This document shows, piece after piece, positions 1 through 8,041 of a stretch of 64,000 nucleotides of DNA. The stretch's first letter is position 1. Each line of letters opens with the position of its first letter. The position numbers and the translations under genes are program-made. The notes under the pieces are model-generated. The model was not told where the DNA came from and ran no database searches. It was given only the letters and a program-made list of their open reading frames with translations. The DNA is from Terrisporobacter petrolearius (GTDB lineage Bacteria; Bacillota; Clostridia; Peptostreptococcales; Peptostreptococcaceae): positions 186,001 to 250,000 of the forward strand of contig NZ_JAHZMO010000001.1 in assembly GCF_020748185.1 (NCBI RefSeq), given 5' to 3'.

Positions 1-1
1 T

Positions 2-1831
2 CAGCAGGGGTTGCTTCCAGAATCGAGTATAGATGAGCTACACGATAAAGTTTTAAACTTATTGAAAGATAATGAAAAAGACAGTGATGAAAGTACATTA
101 GATATGGACTTTAATTTAGTTGAAGAAGATATAAATCATCAAACTAAAGAGGATAATGATGAAAGTGAACTAATAGGCAGTGAAAAAAAATATTGCATAA
201 AAGTGTTATTTGAAAATGGGTGTGGAATGGAAGGTATAAGGGCACTTGGTGTAACAACATCAATAGAAGACTTATGTACTATAAATGAAACTATACCTGC
301 AGATTTAATGGGAGATTGTGATGAAGAAATAATTAAAGATGGATTTACAATGTATGTAAAAACTGAAAATGATAAATCTGCCTTAGAAAAATGTCTTCAA
401 GAAACAATGTTTTTAAAGACTTTACAAATTACTGAAGTTTCTAAATCTGCAAATAAAGTAGAAGAAATTGAAGAAGTTGATGAAGTTAATTTAAAGCCTG
501 ATGAAGAAGTAGAAATTGCTACTGATACTAAAGAGAAAGAAGTAGAAATTGTAGAAAAAAGTACTGAAATAAATAAAATTAATGAAGATTTAAAGAGCAA
601 TAAAGATAATACTAAAGAAGTTGAAAGTAATAAAAAAGATAAAGTAAGTCATACAAAAAAAGAAAATAAAAATAGCTATTTAACAGTTAATATAGACAAG
701 ATAGATAGTCTTATGAATTTAGTAGGAGAAATAGTAACAACTGAATCTATGGTTGAAAAACAATCTCAATTAGAAAATTTTGATCCAGATAATTTTGAAA
801 AACAAGCAAGAAGACTACATCAGTTAACTAATGAATTACAAGATGTTGTCATGTCTATTCGTATGGTACCTATATCATCAACTTTTACTAAAATGCAAAG
901 AGTAGTAAGAGATATGAGTAAGAAAACTGGTAAAAAGGTTGATTTGGTTTTAATAGGAGAACAAACAGAAGTAGACAAAAATATATTAGAAAATATATCA
1001 GATCCTTTAATGCATATGGTAAGAAATAGTATGGATCACGGTATTGAAACTCCAGAGGAAAGAAAAAACACAACAAAACCAGAAAAAGCAACTGTAACAT
1101 TAGAAGCAAAAAATACTGGTGGAGATATTCTAATAATAATAAAAGATGATGGAAGAGGATTAAATAAAGAAACAATTGTTAATAAAGCAATTGAAAAAGG
1201 AGTAACTAGCAAGAGTATTAATGAAATTAGTGATAAAGAAGCATACAATTTCATATTAGCACCAGGATTTTCTACAAAAGAAGCTGTAACTGAGTATTCA
1301 GGTAGAGGGGTAGGTATGGATGTTGTCTATACAAATATTCGTAAGTTAAGAGGTTCTATTAGTATAGATAGTGAGTATGGAAAAGGAACTACATTTACAA
1401 TACGTATTCCGCTGACATTAGCCATAGTAGATGGTATGAAAATTAAAAATGATGATGAAACATATATTATTCCTTCACTTAACATAAAAGAAGTATTTAG
1501 GTATGGAGCTTATGATATTGTTGAAAACCCAAATGGAGAAGAACATAGTATCATAAGGGGAAATTGTTATAAAATTTGTAGATTATCAAAAATTTTAGGG
1601 TTAAGTGATATAAAAAAAGAAGATGGAATTATGATTTTAGTAGAATCTGAGATGGGTAATATCTGCTTAATTGTAGATAGTATTTTAGGACAGCAACAAG
1701 TTGTAATCAAACCAATACCTACAATACTAACTCAATTTACAGGAGTACAATCCTATTTGGCAGGATGTTCTATTTTAGAAGATGGCTCTATTAGTCTTAT
1801 ACTAGATGTTAATGCTATGATACATAGATAG
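2..1831 (+). CDS. cheA: Chemotaxis histidine kinase CheA (5' end outside window)
   Basis: CheA autophosphorylates in receptor arrays and passes phosphate to CheY and CheB. The reading frame is open to the left edge, so the P1 phosphotransfer domain with its histidine is mostly missing from view; the first in-frame TTG at 11 is not a true start. Counting from that TTG, a CheY-binding P2 domain lies near 60-145, an acidic and lysine-rich linker near 150-220, P3 dimerisation near 222-290 (IDSLMNLVGEIV), the P4 ATPase near 300-470 (N box NSMDHGIETP, DDGRGLN, GRGVGMDVV) and the CheW-like P5 domain near 475-606. It is the first visible gene of a seven-gene che operon. The assignment is secure. Confidence 0.97.
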   Translation, partial: QQGLLPESSIDELHDKVLNLLKDNEKDSDESTLDMDFNLVEEDINHQTKEDNDESELIGSEKKYCIKVLFENGCGMEGIRALGVTTSIEDLCTINETIPADLMGDCDEEIIKDGFTMYVKTENDKSALEKCLQETMFLKTLQITEVSKSANKVEEIEEVDEVNLKPDEEVEIATDTKEKEVEIVEKSTEINKINEDLKSNKDNTKEVESNKKDKVSHTKKENKNSYLTVNIDKIDSLMNLVGEIVTTESMVEKQSQLENFDPDNFEKQARRLHQLTNELQDVVMSIRMVPISSTFTKMQRVVRDMSKKTGKKVDLVLIGEQTEVDKNILENISDPLMHMVRNSMDHGIETPEERKNTTKPEKATVTLEAKNTGGDILIIIKDDGRGLNKETIVNKAIEKGVTSKSINEISDKEAYNFILAPGFSTKEAVTEYSGRGVGMDVVYTNIRKLRGSISIDSEYGKGTTFTIRIPLTLAIVDGMKIKNDDETYIIPSLNIKEVFRYGAYDIVENPNGEEHSIIRGNCYKICRLSKILGLSDIKKEDGIMILVESEMGNICLIVDSILGQQQVVIKPIPTILTQFTGVQSYLAGCSILEDGSISLILDVNAMIHR

Positions 1832-1861
1832 GATATACTAATACAAAAGGAGAAAGAGGAA

Positions 1862-2917
1862 ATGGATAAAAAAATAAAAGTATTAGTAATTGATGATTCG
1901 ATTATATTTAGACGTGTTATATCTAAGTATCTTCAAGAAGATCCAGAGCTAGAAGTAGTAGAAACAGCTAAGGATTCTTATGATGCAAGGGATAAAGTAT
2001 TACAATATAGACCAGATGTATTAACATTAGATATAGAGATGCCAGGTATTAATGGAATTGAATTTTTAAAGATTTTAATGAGTCAATGCCCAATACCTAC
2101 AATTGTTATAAGTGGCGCTAATGATAAATGTTTTGAGGCTTTATCGGCTGGTGCAGTAGGCTTTGTAGATAAGCCAACATCAAGTACTATGAACGAATTT
2201 GCAATAGATTTAGCTACTAAAATAAAGGAAGCATCAGTAGCTAAATTAGATATAAAAAGTAATATTACAAAGGTTATTAAACCAGTAGAGCAAAAAATAA
2301 ACTCTGAAAAAACAACTAGGGTAACAAACAATAGTAATCAAATAATTGCCATAGGAGCATCTATGGGAGGGGTAGAGGCAATAGGAAAAGTATTAAAAGA
2401 GCTGCCTCTAGGTCTACCTGGAATTGTTATTACACAACATATGCCTCCAGTCTTTACAAAAAGATATGCAGAACGTTTGAACAGAGAGTGCATAATTAAT
2501 GTAAAAGAGGCAGAAAATGGAGAAATTATATTGCCTGGGAATGCATATATTGCTCCTGGTGGTTTGCAAATGGGTATTATAAAGAAAAATAATGAGTTTT
2601 TAATTCAAGTTAAGGAAGGCGATAAAGTTAGCGGTCATTGTCCATCAGTGGATTATTTATTTGAATCTGTGGCAAATGAGGCTAAAGAAAAAGCCGTAGC
2701 AGCAATTTTAACAGGAATGGGATCTGATGGAGCAAGGGGATTATTAGAAATAAAAAAAGCTGGTGGATATACTATTGGTCAAAATAAACAATCATGCACT
2801 GTTTACGGTATGCCAATGGTAGCAAAGAATATGGGTGCGGTTATAAAGGAAACATCTTTAGATATGATTCCAAACGCAATACTAAATCAACTCAAAAGAA
2901 ATGAAATGAGAAAATAA
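1862..2917 (+). CDS. cheB: Chemotaxis response regulator protein-glutamate methylesterase CheB
   Basis: CheB removes methyl groups from receptor glutamates and can deamidate glutamines, giving adaptation opposite to CheR. The 351-residue protein has a receiver domain (about 1-120, phospho-acceptor near Asp57 in LTLDIEMPG) and a C-terminal methylesterase domain (about 158-345). The catalytic triad region is visible as GASMGGVEAI (Ser near 167), QHMP (His near 194) and GMGSDGARG (Asp near 289). It starts 30 bases after cheA behind AAAAGGAGAAAGAGG, consistent with cotranscription and with phosphorylation by CheA. Length is normal for the family. Confidence 0.97.
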   Translation: MDKKIKVLVIDDSIIFRRVISKYLQEDPELEVVETAKDSYDARDKVLQYRPDVLTLDIEMPGINGIEFLKILMSQCPIPTIVISGANDKCFEALSAGAVGFVDKPTSSTMNEFAIDLATKIKEASVAKLDIKSNITKVIKPVEQKINSEKTTRVTNNSNQIIAIGASMGGVEAIGKVLKELPLGLPGIVITQHMPPVFTKRYAERLNRECIINVKEAENGEIILPGNAYIAPGGLQMGIIKKNNEFLIQVKEGDKVSGHCPSVDYLFESVANEAKEKAVAAILTGMGSDGARGLLEIKKAGGYTIGQNKQSCTVYGMPMVAKNMGAVIKETSLDMIPNAILNQLKRNEMRK

Positions 2918-2946
2918 TCTAGAGATTAGATAGAAAGAGGGTATAT

Positions 2947-3561
2947 ATGACAATTACTTGTGATAAATTAAATATATTTCGTGAAATTAGTAATATAGGA
3001 TCTGGTAATGCATCAACATCATTAGCAACAATGTTAAATGAACTAGTAGATATTGGAATACCAAATAGTGATATGATTGAACTTGATGATATTACAAAGA
3101 GTTACGACTCTCCAGAAGAATTGGTAGTAGGAACAGTTTTACAACTTTCAGGAGATATGGAAGGTTTCATCATGGTTATCATGAAAATAGATTCTGCTTT
3201 TAATTTACTTTCAAAATTATCAGGAAAAGAAATTAAATATAATAAAGATGATTACGAAGAAATGTGTAAAGAATTAAGCGCCATGGGAGAAATATGTAAT
3301 ATATTATGTGGAACATACTTAACAGCCATATCAGATATGACAAATTTAACTATAACTCCATCTATACCTCATTTTAGTATAGATATGGTAAGAGCAGTAA
3401 TGAATTTACCAATTTCATTATATGGGTTAGATTTTAGTTCAATACTTTGTATTGAAACAGACTTCTTTACTCAAGACAATGATATAGAAGGAAAGTATTA
3501 TTTTATTCCTAATGTATCATCATGTACGAAGTTGTTGTCATCTTTAGGCTTTGCTGTGTAG
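2947..3561 (+). CDS. cheC: CheY-P phosphatase CheC
   Basis: CheC-type proteins dephosphorylate CheY-P and bind CheD, linking signal level to receptor adaptation. The 204-residue protein shows two E-x2-N phosphatase signatures, EISNIGSGNA near residue 13 and EICNILCGTY near residue 118, which is the duplicated arrangement of CheC rather than the single-site CheX. The neighbouring cheD gene supports CheC, because the two proteins form a complex in Bacillus and Thermotoga. It lies 29 bases after cheB behind GAAAGAGGG. CheX is the only reasonable alternative name. Confidence 0.92.
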   Translation: MTITCDKLNIFREISNIGSGNASTSLATMLNELVDIGIPNSDMIELDDITKSYDSPEELVVGTVLQLSGDMEGFIMVIMKIDSAFNLLSKLSGKEIKYNKDDYEEMCKELSAMGEICNILCGTYLTAISDMTNLTITPSIPHFSIDMVRAVMNLPISLYGLDFSSILCIETDFFTQDNDIEGKYYFIPNVSSCTKLLSSLGFAV

Positions 3562-3570
3562 GATTATATA

Positions 3571-4050
3571 ATGGAAATGGTAGGTATAGCAGAGTATAAG
3601 ATTGTAAAAGAACCACAAAAAATTATGACTATAGGACTAGGATCATGTTGTGGTGTAGTCCTTTATGATGAGATAAATAAAATTGCAGGATTAGTGCATA
3701 TTTTACTTTCTAACTCTCAAAACGAAAAAATGCTAGTAAATAAATCGAAGTATGCTGATACAGGGATAGTCGCATTATATGAAGATATGAAAAAACTAGG
3801 AGCAAATTCTAGATTTATAAGGGCAAAGCTAGCTGGTGGTGCACATATGTTTAACTTTAATAATTCATCAAGTAGTGTATTTACTATTGGTGAAAAGAAT
3901 GTAAAATCATGCAAAGAGACTTTAGCCAAACTAAATATTCCAATTATATCAGAAGATACATTGGGTACTTGTGGAAGAACAATTGTATTTGACACAAGAA
4001 CAAATAAATTGCATGTAAAAAGTGTGGGTAAAGGTGAAAAGTTAATTTAA
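3571..4050 (+). CDS. cheD: Chemoreceptor glutamine deamidase CheD
   Basis: CheD deamidates specific glutamines of chemoreceptors and is held by CheC. The 159-residue protein has the expected nucleophile region GLGSCCGVVLYD (residues about 22-33), the histidine in AGLVHILL (about 44-51) and the family segment KLAGGAHMF near 86. It begins 9 bases after cheC with only a weak upstream purine stretch, so translation is probably coupled to cheC. Length is typical. Confidence 0.95.
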   Translation: MEMVGIAEYKIVKEPQKIMTIGLGSCCGVVLYDEINKIAGLVHILLSNSQNEKMLVNKSKYADTGIVALYEDMKKLGANSRFIRAKLAGGAHMFNFNNSSSSVFTIGEKNVKSCKETLAKLNIPIISEDTLGTCGRTIVFDTRTNKLHVKSVGKGEKLI

Positions 4051-4071
4051 TTAATAAGGGGGACAGTATCT

Positions 4072-4554
4072 ATGTATGCAAATGATGTAGAATCAGAAAA
4101 TAGAATAGATGATTTGTATATGGTTTTCGTCGTGAATAATCAAAAGTACGCACTATCATCCAAATACATTATAGAAATTATAGAAATGTTACCAATAACA
4201 AAGGTACCATTCCTTCCAAAATACATGAAAGGTATTATAAATTTAAGAAGCACGATTATTCCGGTCATGGATGCTAGAATGAGATTTGATATAGAACCTA
4301 TAAGTTATGATGAAAGAACTTGTATTATTATAATTGAAAATAATAATAACAAAATAGGTTTAATAGTAGATACGGTAAATGAAGTAATTCATATTTCGCC
4401 AGAAAAAAATATGAATATGGACTCTAATCAAGATGAAGGAAAGAGTAACTTTATAAAATCTGTTAGTGAAATAAATAATGATGTACAATTAATACTAGAT
4501 TGTGATTCATTAATGAAGATAGTCGAGGAAAATAATTATGCAGTTGAAAGATAG
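4072..4554 (+). CDS. cheW: Chemotaxis coupling protein CheW
   Basis: CheW couples chemoreceptors to CheA in the cytoplasmic signalling array. The 160-residue protein is one CheW/P5-like SH3 fold, with the core segments FVVNNQKYALSSKYIIEII and LPKYMKGIINLRSTIIPVMD. A GGGGGAC site precedes the ATG. Its last codons overlap the start of cheR by 17 bases, so the two are translationally coupled. Nothing suggests a fused receiver domain, so CheV is excluded. Confidence 0.95.
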   Translation: MYANDVESENRIDDLYMVFVVNNQKYALSSKYIIEIIEMLPITKVPFLPKYMKGIINLRSTIIPVMDARMRFDIEPISYDERTCIIIIENNNNKIGLIVDTVNEVIHISPEKNMNMDSNQDEGKSNFIKSVSEINNDVQLILDCDSLMKIVEENNYAVER

Positions 4555-5350
4555 AGATTTTGCAAGGCTGAGAGATTTCATGTATAATAATTATGGAATT
4601 AATCTTGAAAATAAAAGGACACTAATAGAAACAAGACTACTAATGATGGTTAAACGATTAGGATTTTCTGATTACAACAGTTATATAGATAATTTGATGC
4701 AAGATAAAACAGGTGAACAGGTATCCATATTGGTAGAAAAATTAACTACGAATTATACATATTTTATGCGTGAAGAAATGCATTTTGATTTTTTAAAAGA
4801 AAATGTATTAATTCCAAGTTTAAAAAGACCACCACTTGGAGGGTTAAAAGTTTGGTCAGCAGCCTCATCAACAGGTGAAGAAGCTTATTGTATTGCCATG
4901 CTAGCGTCAAGTGTTTTAGGCATTAACTCAAGTCAAAGAATAGCTATAACAGCATCTGATATATCAAATAAAGTACTAAAACAAGCTAAAGATGGAATTT
5001 ACTCTAATGATAAAATAGAAAAATTGCCATCAGCATGGGTACAAAATTATTTTAAAAAAATAGATGAAAAAAACTATGAGGTAAATCCAAATATAAAAAA
5101 GTTAGTAGAATTTAAATATTTTAATTTGAATAATAACTTAGGTTGGAGTAAGTCAAAATACGACGTTATTTTCTGTAGGAATGTAATGATTTATTTTGAT
5201 AATATTACAAATCAAAAATTAATTAATAGATTATATGACTCTCTAAAACCAGGCGGATACTTGATAATTGGAATGTCCGAAAGCTTATCTAATTTAAAGA
5301 CTGATTTAAAAAGAGTAAAACCATCAGTATATAAAAAAAATAAAGTATAG
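4538..5350 (+). CDS. cheR: Chemotaxis protein methyltransferase CheR
   Basis: CheR transfers methyl groups from S-adenosylmethionine to receptor glutamates. The 270-residue protein has the helical N-terminal domain (about 1-80) and the Rossmann methyltransferase domain, with SAM-binding VWSAASSTGEEAY near 97-109 and DVIFCRNVMIYF near 208-219. The start overlaps cheW; CGAGGA lies just upstream inside cheW. It is the partner of cheB in the same operon. No TPR or receptor-tethering extension is visible. Confidence 0.96.
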   Translation: MQLKDRDFARLRDFMYNNYGINLENKRTLIETRLLMMVKRLGFSDYNSYIDNLMQDKTGEQVSILVEKLTTNYTYFMREEMHFDFLKENVLIPSLKRPPLGGLKVWSAASSTGEEAYCIAMLASSVLGINSSQRIAITASDISNKVLKQAKDGIYSNDKIEKLPSAWVQNYFKKIDEKNYEVNPNIKKLVEFKYFNLNNNLGWSKSKYDVIFCRNVMIYFDNITNQKLINRLYDSLKPGGYLIIGMSESLSNLKTDLKRVKPSVYKKNKV

Positions 5351-5426
5351 TTTTTGAATCCTAAAAGAATTAAAATATAAGTATGAGTAAGTTAATAAAA
5401 TGTATTTGAAACAATGGAGGAAAGTT

Positions 5427-5780
5427 ATGAAAAGAGTATTAATAGTTGATGATGCAGCCTTTATGCGTATGACAATAAAAAATATGCTTTCAAATTATGA
5501 GTATGAAATAGTAGGAGAAGCAGAAAATGGTTTAGAAGCTGTTGAAAAATACAAAGAATTAAGCCCAGACATAGTTACAATGGATATAACTATGCCTGAA
5601 CTTGATGGAATACAAGCTTTGAGAATGATAAAGAAATTAAACCCAGGAGCATCAGTTGTTATGGTATCAGCTTTAGGACAAGAAGCAAAAATGAAAGAGG
5701 CCATTATATATGGAGCTAAAGGATTTATAGTAAAACCTTTTAAAGAAGAAATACTTTTAGGTGCACTATCAAAGTTATAA
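5427..5780 (+). CDS. cheY: Chemotaxis response regulator CheY
   Basis: This single receiver domain of 117 residues carries the signal to the flagellar switch. All key residues are present: acidic pair Asp8-Asp9, phospho-acceptor Asp53 (TMDITMP), Ser81 and Lys103 (FIVKPF). The start at 5427 is chosen because GGAGGA lies 6 bases before it; an upstream in-frame ATG at 5400 has no ribosome-binding site. It ends the che operon, 76 bases after cheR, and is followed by a terminator hairpin. Confidence 0.96.
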   Translation: MKRVLIVDDAAFMRMTIKNMLSNYEYEIVGEAENGLEAVEKYKELSPDIVTMDITMPELDGIQALRMIKKLNPGASVVMVSALGQEAKMKEAIIYGAKGFIVKPFKEEILLGALSKL

Positions 5781-5807
5781 AAAATTATATAAAATAATGT
5801 AAAATAC

Positions 5808-5854
5808 ATACTATAGGTTGATTTATGAAAATAAGTTGATCTATAGTATTTTTA
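5808..5854 (+). terminator. Terminator of the che operon
   Basis: ATACTATAG at 5808-5816 pairs perfectly with CTATAGTAT at 5841-5849 and is followed by a T run. The 24-base loop contains two GTTGAT copies. Confidence 0.7.
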
Positions 5855-6001
5855 AAATTCAAATAAAAAAATTTTGATGAAATTTTTACAAGTATATAAA
5901 TACTAATTATAGATAAATAAAGAAAGAATAATATAAAGTATTGTATTATTCTACATATTGAGATTTCAACATTTAGCTAGATTTGCAAAACCGTCGTTTT
6001 T

Positions 6002-6030
6002 TTGACAGATTGTGAGAAATAAAGTATAAT
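6002..6030 (+). promoter_or_regulatory. Housekeeping-sigma promoter for the ligase/racemase operon
   Basis: TTGACA at 6002-6007 and TATAAT at 6025-6030 are both consensus, with a 17-base spacer. The ligase gene starts 36 bases downstream. No operator-like repeat overlaps it, so expression may be constitutive. Confidence 0.85.
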
Positions 6031-6066
6031 AACCAATGTATTTAAAAAGAATAAGAGGTGGATAAA

Positions 6067-7281
6067 GTGGAGAAGTTTAAAATTCAACCTGTATTGGTTG
6101 GTGGAGATATAAACTGCTATTCTGTAGCTAGAGCTTATCACGAAGCTTATGGAGTAAAGTCCATAGCTTTTGGGAAAATGTTACTTGGAGCAACAAAAGA
6201 CAGTAATATAATAGATTTTAGAGTAGATCCTAATATGGGTAATAAAGAAGAGTTTATAAAAGTTTTACTAAAAACTGCAGATGAACTTGCTGAGCCAAAT
6301 AAAAAACTTATAATTCATGGATGTACTGATGAGTATGCAGAATTAATAATAGATTATAGAGATGTATTATCAGAAAAGTACATAGTACCTTATATAGGTG
6401 CGAAACTTAAAGATAAGCTAATAGAAAAAGAATTATTTTATAATATGTGTGAAGAATATGGGTTAGATTATCCAAAAACATATATATACAATAAGGGTGA
6501 TGAAATAGGTGACTTTGGATTTAATTATCCAGTTATATTAAAAGCCTCTGATAGTATATCATTCTTCCAAAATGCTTTTGAAGGAATGAACAAAGCTTAT
6601 CTTATACAAGATGAAGAAGAATTTAAAAGAGAAATAGCAAAAATATATTCTCATGGTTATGAAAAATCTATGATAGTTCAAGACTTCATACCTGGAGATG
6701 ACTCCCACATGAGAGTTTTAACTTGTTACTCAGATAAAAATGGAAAAGTTAAAATGCAATGTTTAGGACATGTTTTATTAGAAGAACATACTCCAAAAGG
6801 AATTGGAAATCATGCAGCTATAATAACTGAGTATGATGAAGAAGTTATGACTAAATTTAAAAACTTCTTAGAAAGTATAAATTACACAGGATATTCAAAC
6901 TTTGATATAAAATACGATGCTAGGGACAATAAATACAAAGTATTTGAAATAAATTTAAGACAAGGCAGAAGTAATTATTATGTAACATCTTCAGGAAATA
7001 ACATAGCTAAGTTTGTTGTAGAAGACAGAGTTAATAACAAAGAGCTAGACTTAAAAATACAAAAAGAACCTTTCTTCTGGAGATGCATACCAAAAGAAGT
7101 AGTATATAAATATGTAAAGAGTCAAGAATTAGTAAATAAATGCAAAGAATTAGATGCTGTAGGAAAATCAGCTACATCATTTGGATACGAAGCTGACCTA
7201 AAAGGAAACTTCAAAAGGAGATGGTACATCTTCTTATACTATGTAAATCAATTTAGAAAATTCAAAAAATACTGCAAGTAG
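6067..7281 (+). CDS. ATP-grasp carboxylate-amine ligase, D-aspartate ligase type
   Basis: The protein (404 residues) resembles ATP-grasp ligases that activate a carboxylate as acyl phosphate and join it to an amine; the closest group I recall is the D-aspartate ligase that adds the cross-bridge residue in Enterococcus faecium. Visible features are the N-terminal segment PVLVGGDINCYSVARAYHE, the ATP-grasp core from about 115 to 330 (YPVILKASDSISF, a metal-binding-type stretch FEINLRQGRSN) and a basic C-terminus. GTG at 6067 is preferred because GAGGTGG lies 5 bases before it; a GTG at 6058 overlaps that site. It is followed at 13 bases by an Asp/Glu racemase and then by a MurE-like ligase, which favours a cell-wall role. 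The substrate is inferred only. Confidence 0.75.
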   Translation: MEKFKIQPVLVGGDINCYSVARAYHEAYGVKSIAFGKMLLGATKDSNIIDFRVDPNMGNKEEFIKVLLKTADELAEPNKKLIIHGCTDEYAELIIDYRDVLSEKYIVPYIGAKLKDKLIEKELFYNMCEEYGLDYPKTYIYNKGDEIGDFGFNYPVILKASDSISFFQNAFEGMNKAYLIQDEEEFKREIAKIYSHGYEKSMIVQDFIPGDDSHMRVLTCYSDKNGKVKMQCLGHVLLEEHTPKGIGNHAAIITEYDEEVMTKFKNFLESINYTGYSNFDIKYDARDNKYKVFEINLRQGRSNYYVTSSGNNIAKFVVEDRVNNKELDLKIQKEPFFWRCIPKEVVYKYVKSQELVNKCKELDAVGKSATSFGYEADLKGNFKRRWYIFLYYVNQFRKFKKYCK

Positions 7282-7293
7282 ATTGGTGATAAT

Positions 7294-7995
7294 ATGAATA
7301 ATATAACTGTAGGTGTTTTAGGTGGCTTAGGACCTATGGCCTCTGTGTATTTCTATGAAATGGTAGTGAATATGACAGAAGCGAAGACTGACCAAGAACA
7401 TGTTGATATGATAATAACAAATAGAGCAACTACGCCAGATAGAACAGCTTTTATCGTAGGAAACTCTGATGAAGATCCATCAAAGATATTAATAGATGAT
7501 GCAAAAAAATTAGAAAAATATGGTGTAGACTTTATTGTGATAACATGTAATACGGCACATTATTTCTATGAAAAAATAGTTAATGCAGTTAATATACCTT
7601 TAGTAAATATTGTAGAGGAAACGATTAAACATGCCAAAGAGACTAATCATAAAAAACTAGGCATTCTTGCCACTACTGGAAACATTAAAACTTGTTTATA
7701 TCAAAATATGTGTGAAAAGTATGATATGGAATATTTAGTATTAGATGAAAATAAGCAGTCTAGGGTAATGGAAATAATTTACGATAATATAAAAAGTGGA
7801 AAACCAGCTGATATGCATAAGTTCAATTCTATTGTAGACTATTTAAAGGAAAATAATTGTGATGGAGTTATTCTTGGATGCACAGAGCTATCTATATTAA
7901 AAAATGATAATAAATTAAACGGAGATTTTTATATAGATTCCCTGGAAGTCCTTGCTAGAGAAACTATATTAAGAAGCGGAAGAAAACTAAAATAG
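7294..7995 (+). CDS. Aspartate/glutamate racemase family protein
   Basis: The 233-residue protein is a cofactor-independent Asp/Glu racemase-fold enzyme. The two catalytic cysteines are visible, Cys85 in ITCNTAHYF and Cys196 in ILGCTELS, with the N-terminal GGLGPMAS loop. GGLGPMAS and both CNT/GCTE contexts fit aspartate racemase better than MurI glutamate racemase. It sits 13 bases after the ATP-grasp gene, so it probably supplies D-aspartate (or D-glutamate) to that ligase; this is inference. Its stop codon lies within the stem of a terminator-like hairpin. Confidence 0.85.
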   Translation: MNNITVGVLGGLGPMASVYFYEMVVNMTEAKTDQEHVDMIITNRATTPDRTAFIVGNSDEDPSKILIDDAKKLEKYGVDFIVITCNTAHYFYEKIVNAVNIPLVNIVEETIKHAKETNHKKLGILATTGNIKTCLYQNMCEKYDMEYLVLDENKQSRVMEIIYDNIKSGKPADMHKFNSIVDYLKENNCDGVILGCTELSILKNDNKLNGDFYIDSLEVLARETILRSGRKLK

Positions 7996-8019
7996 AGTAG
8001 TGAACCTACTCTATTTTTT
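7992..8019 (+). terminator. Intrinsic terminator or attenuator between racemase and MurE-like gene
   Basis: ATAGAGTAG (7992-8000) pairs perfectly with CTACTCTAT (8006-8014) around a 5-base loop and is followed by six T residues. It begins at the racemase stop codon and ends 22 bases before the next start codon, so readthrough is needed for that gene unless it has its own promoter. Confidence 0.7.
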
Positions 8020-8041
8020 AAAATCAGAAAGGAAGTATATT

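Noticed and set aside
397-1254. Several reverse-strand open frames inside cheA
   Set aside because: They lie opposite a gene with intact conserved domains and are rich in Ser, Leu and Phe as expected for the complement of AT-rich coding DNA; none has a ribosome-binding site. The same holds for similar frames opposite other genes.
5926-5951. 8-bp inverted repeat GAATAATA/TATTATTC before the ligase promoter
   Set aside because: It is pure A/T-rich with one G-C pair per arm, lies about 50 bases before the -35 box and has no T tract, so chance is the simpler explanation.
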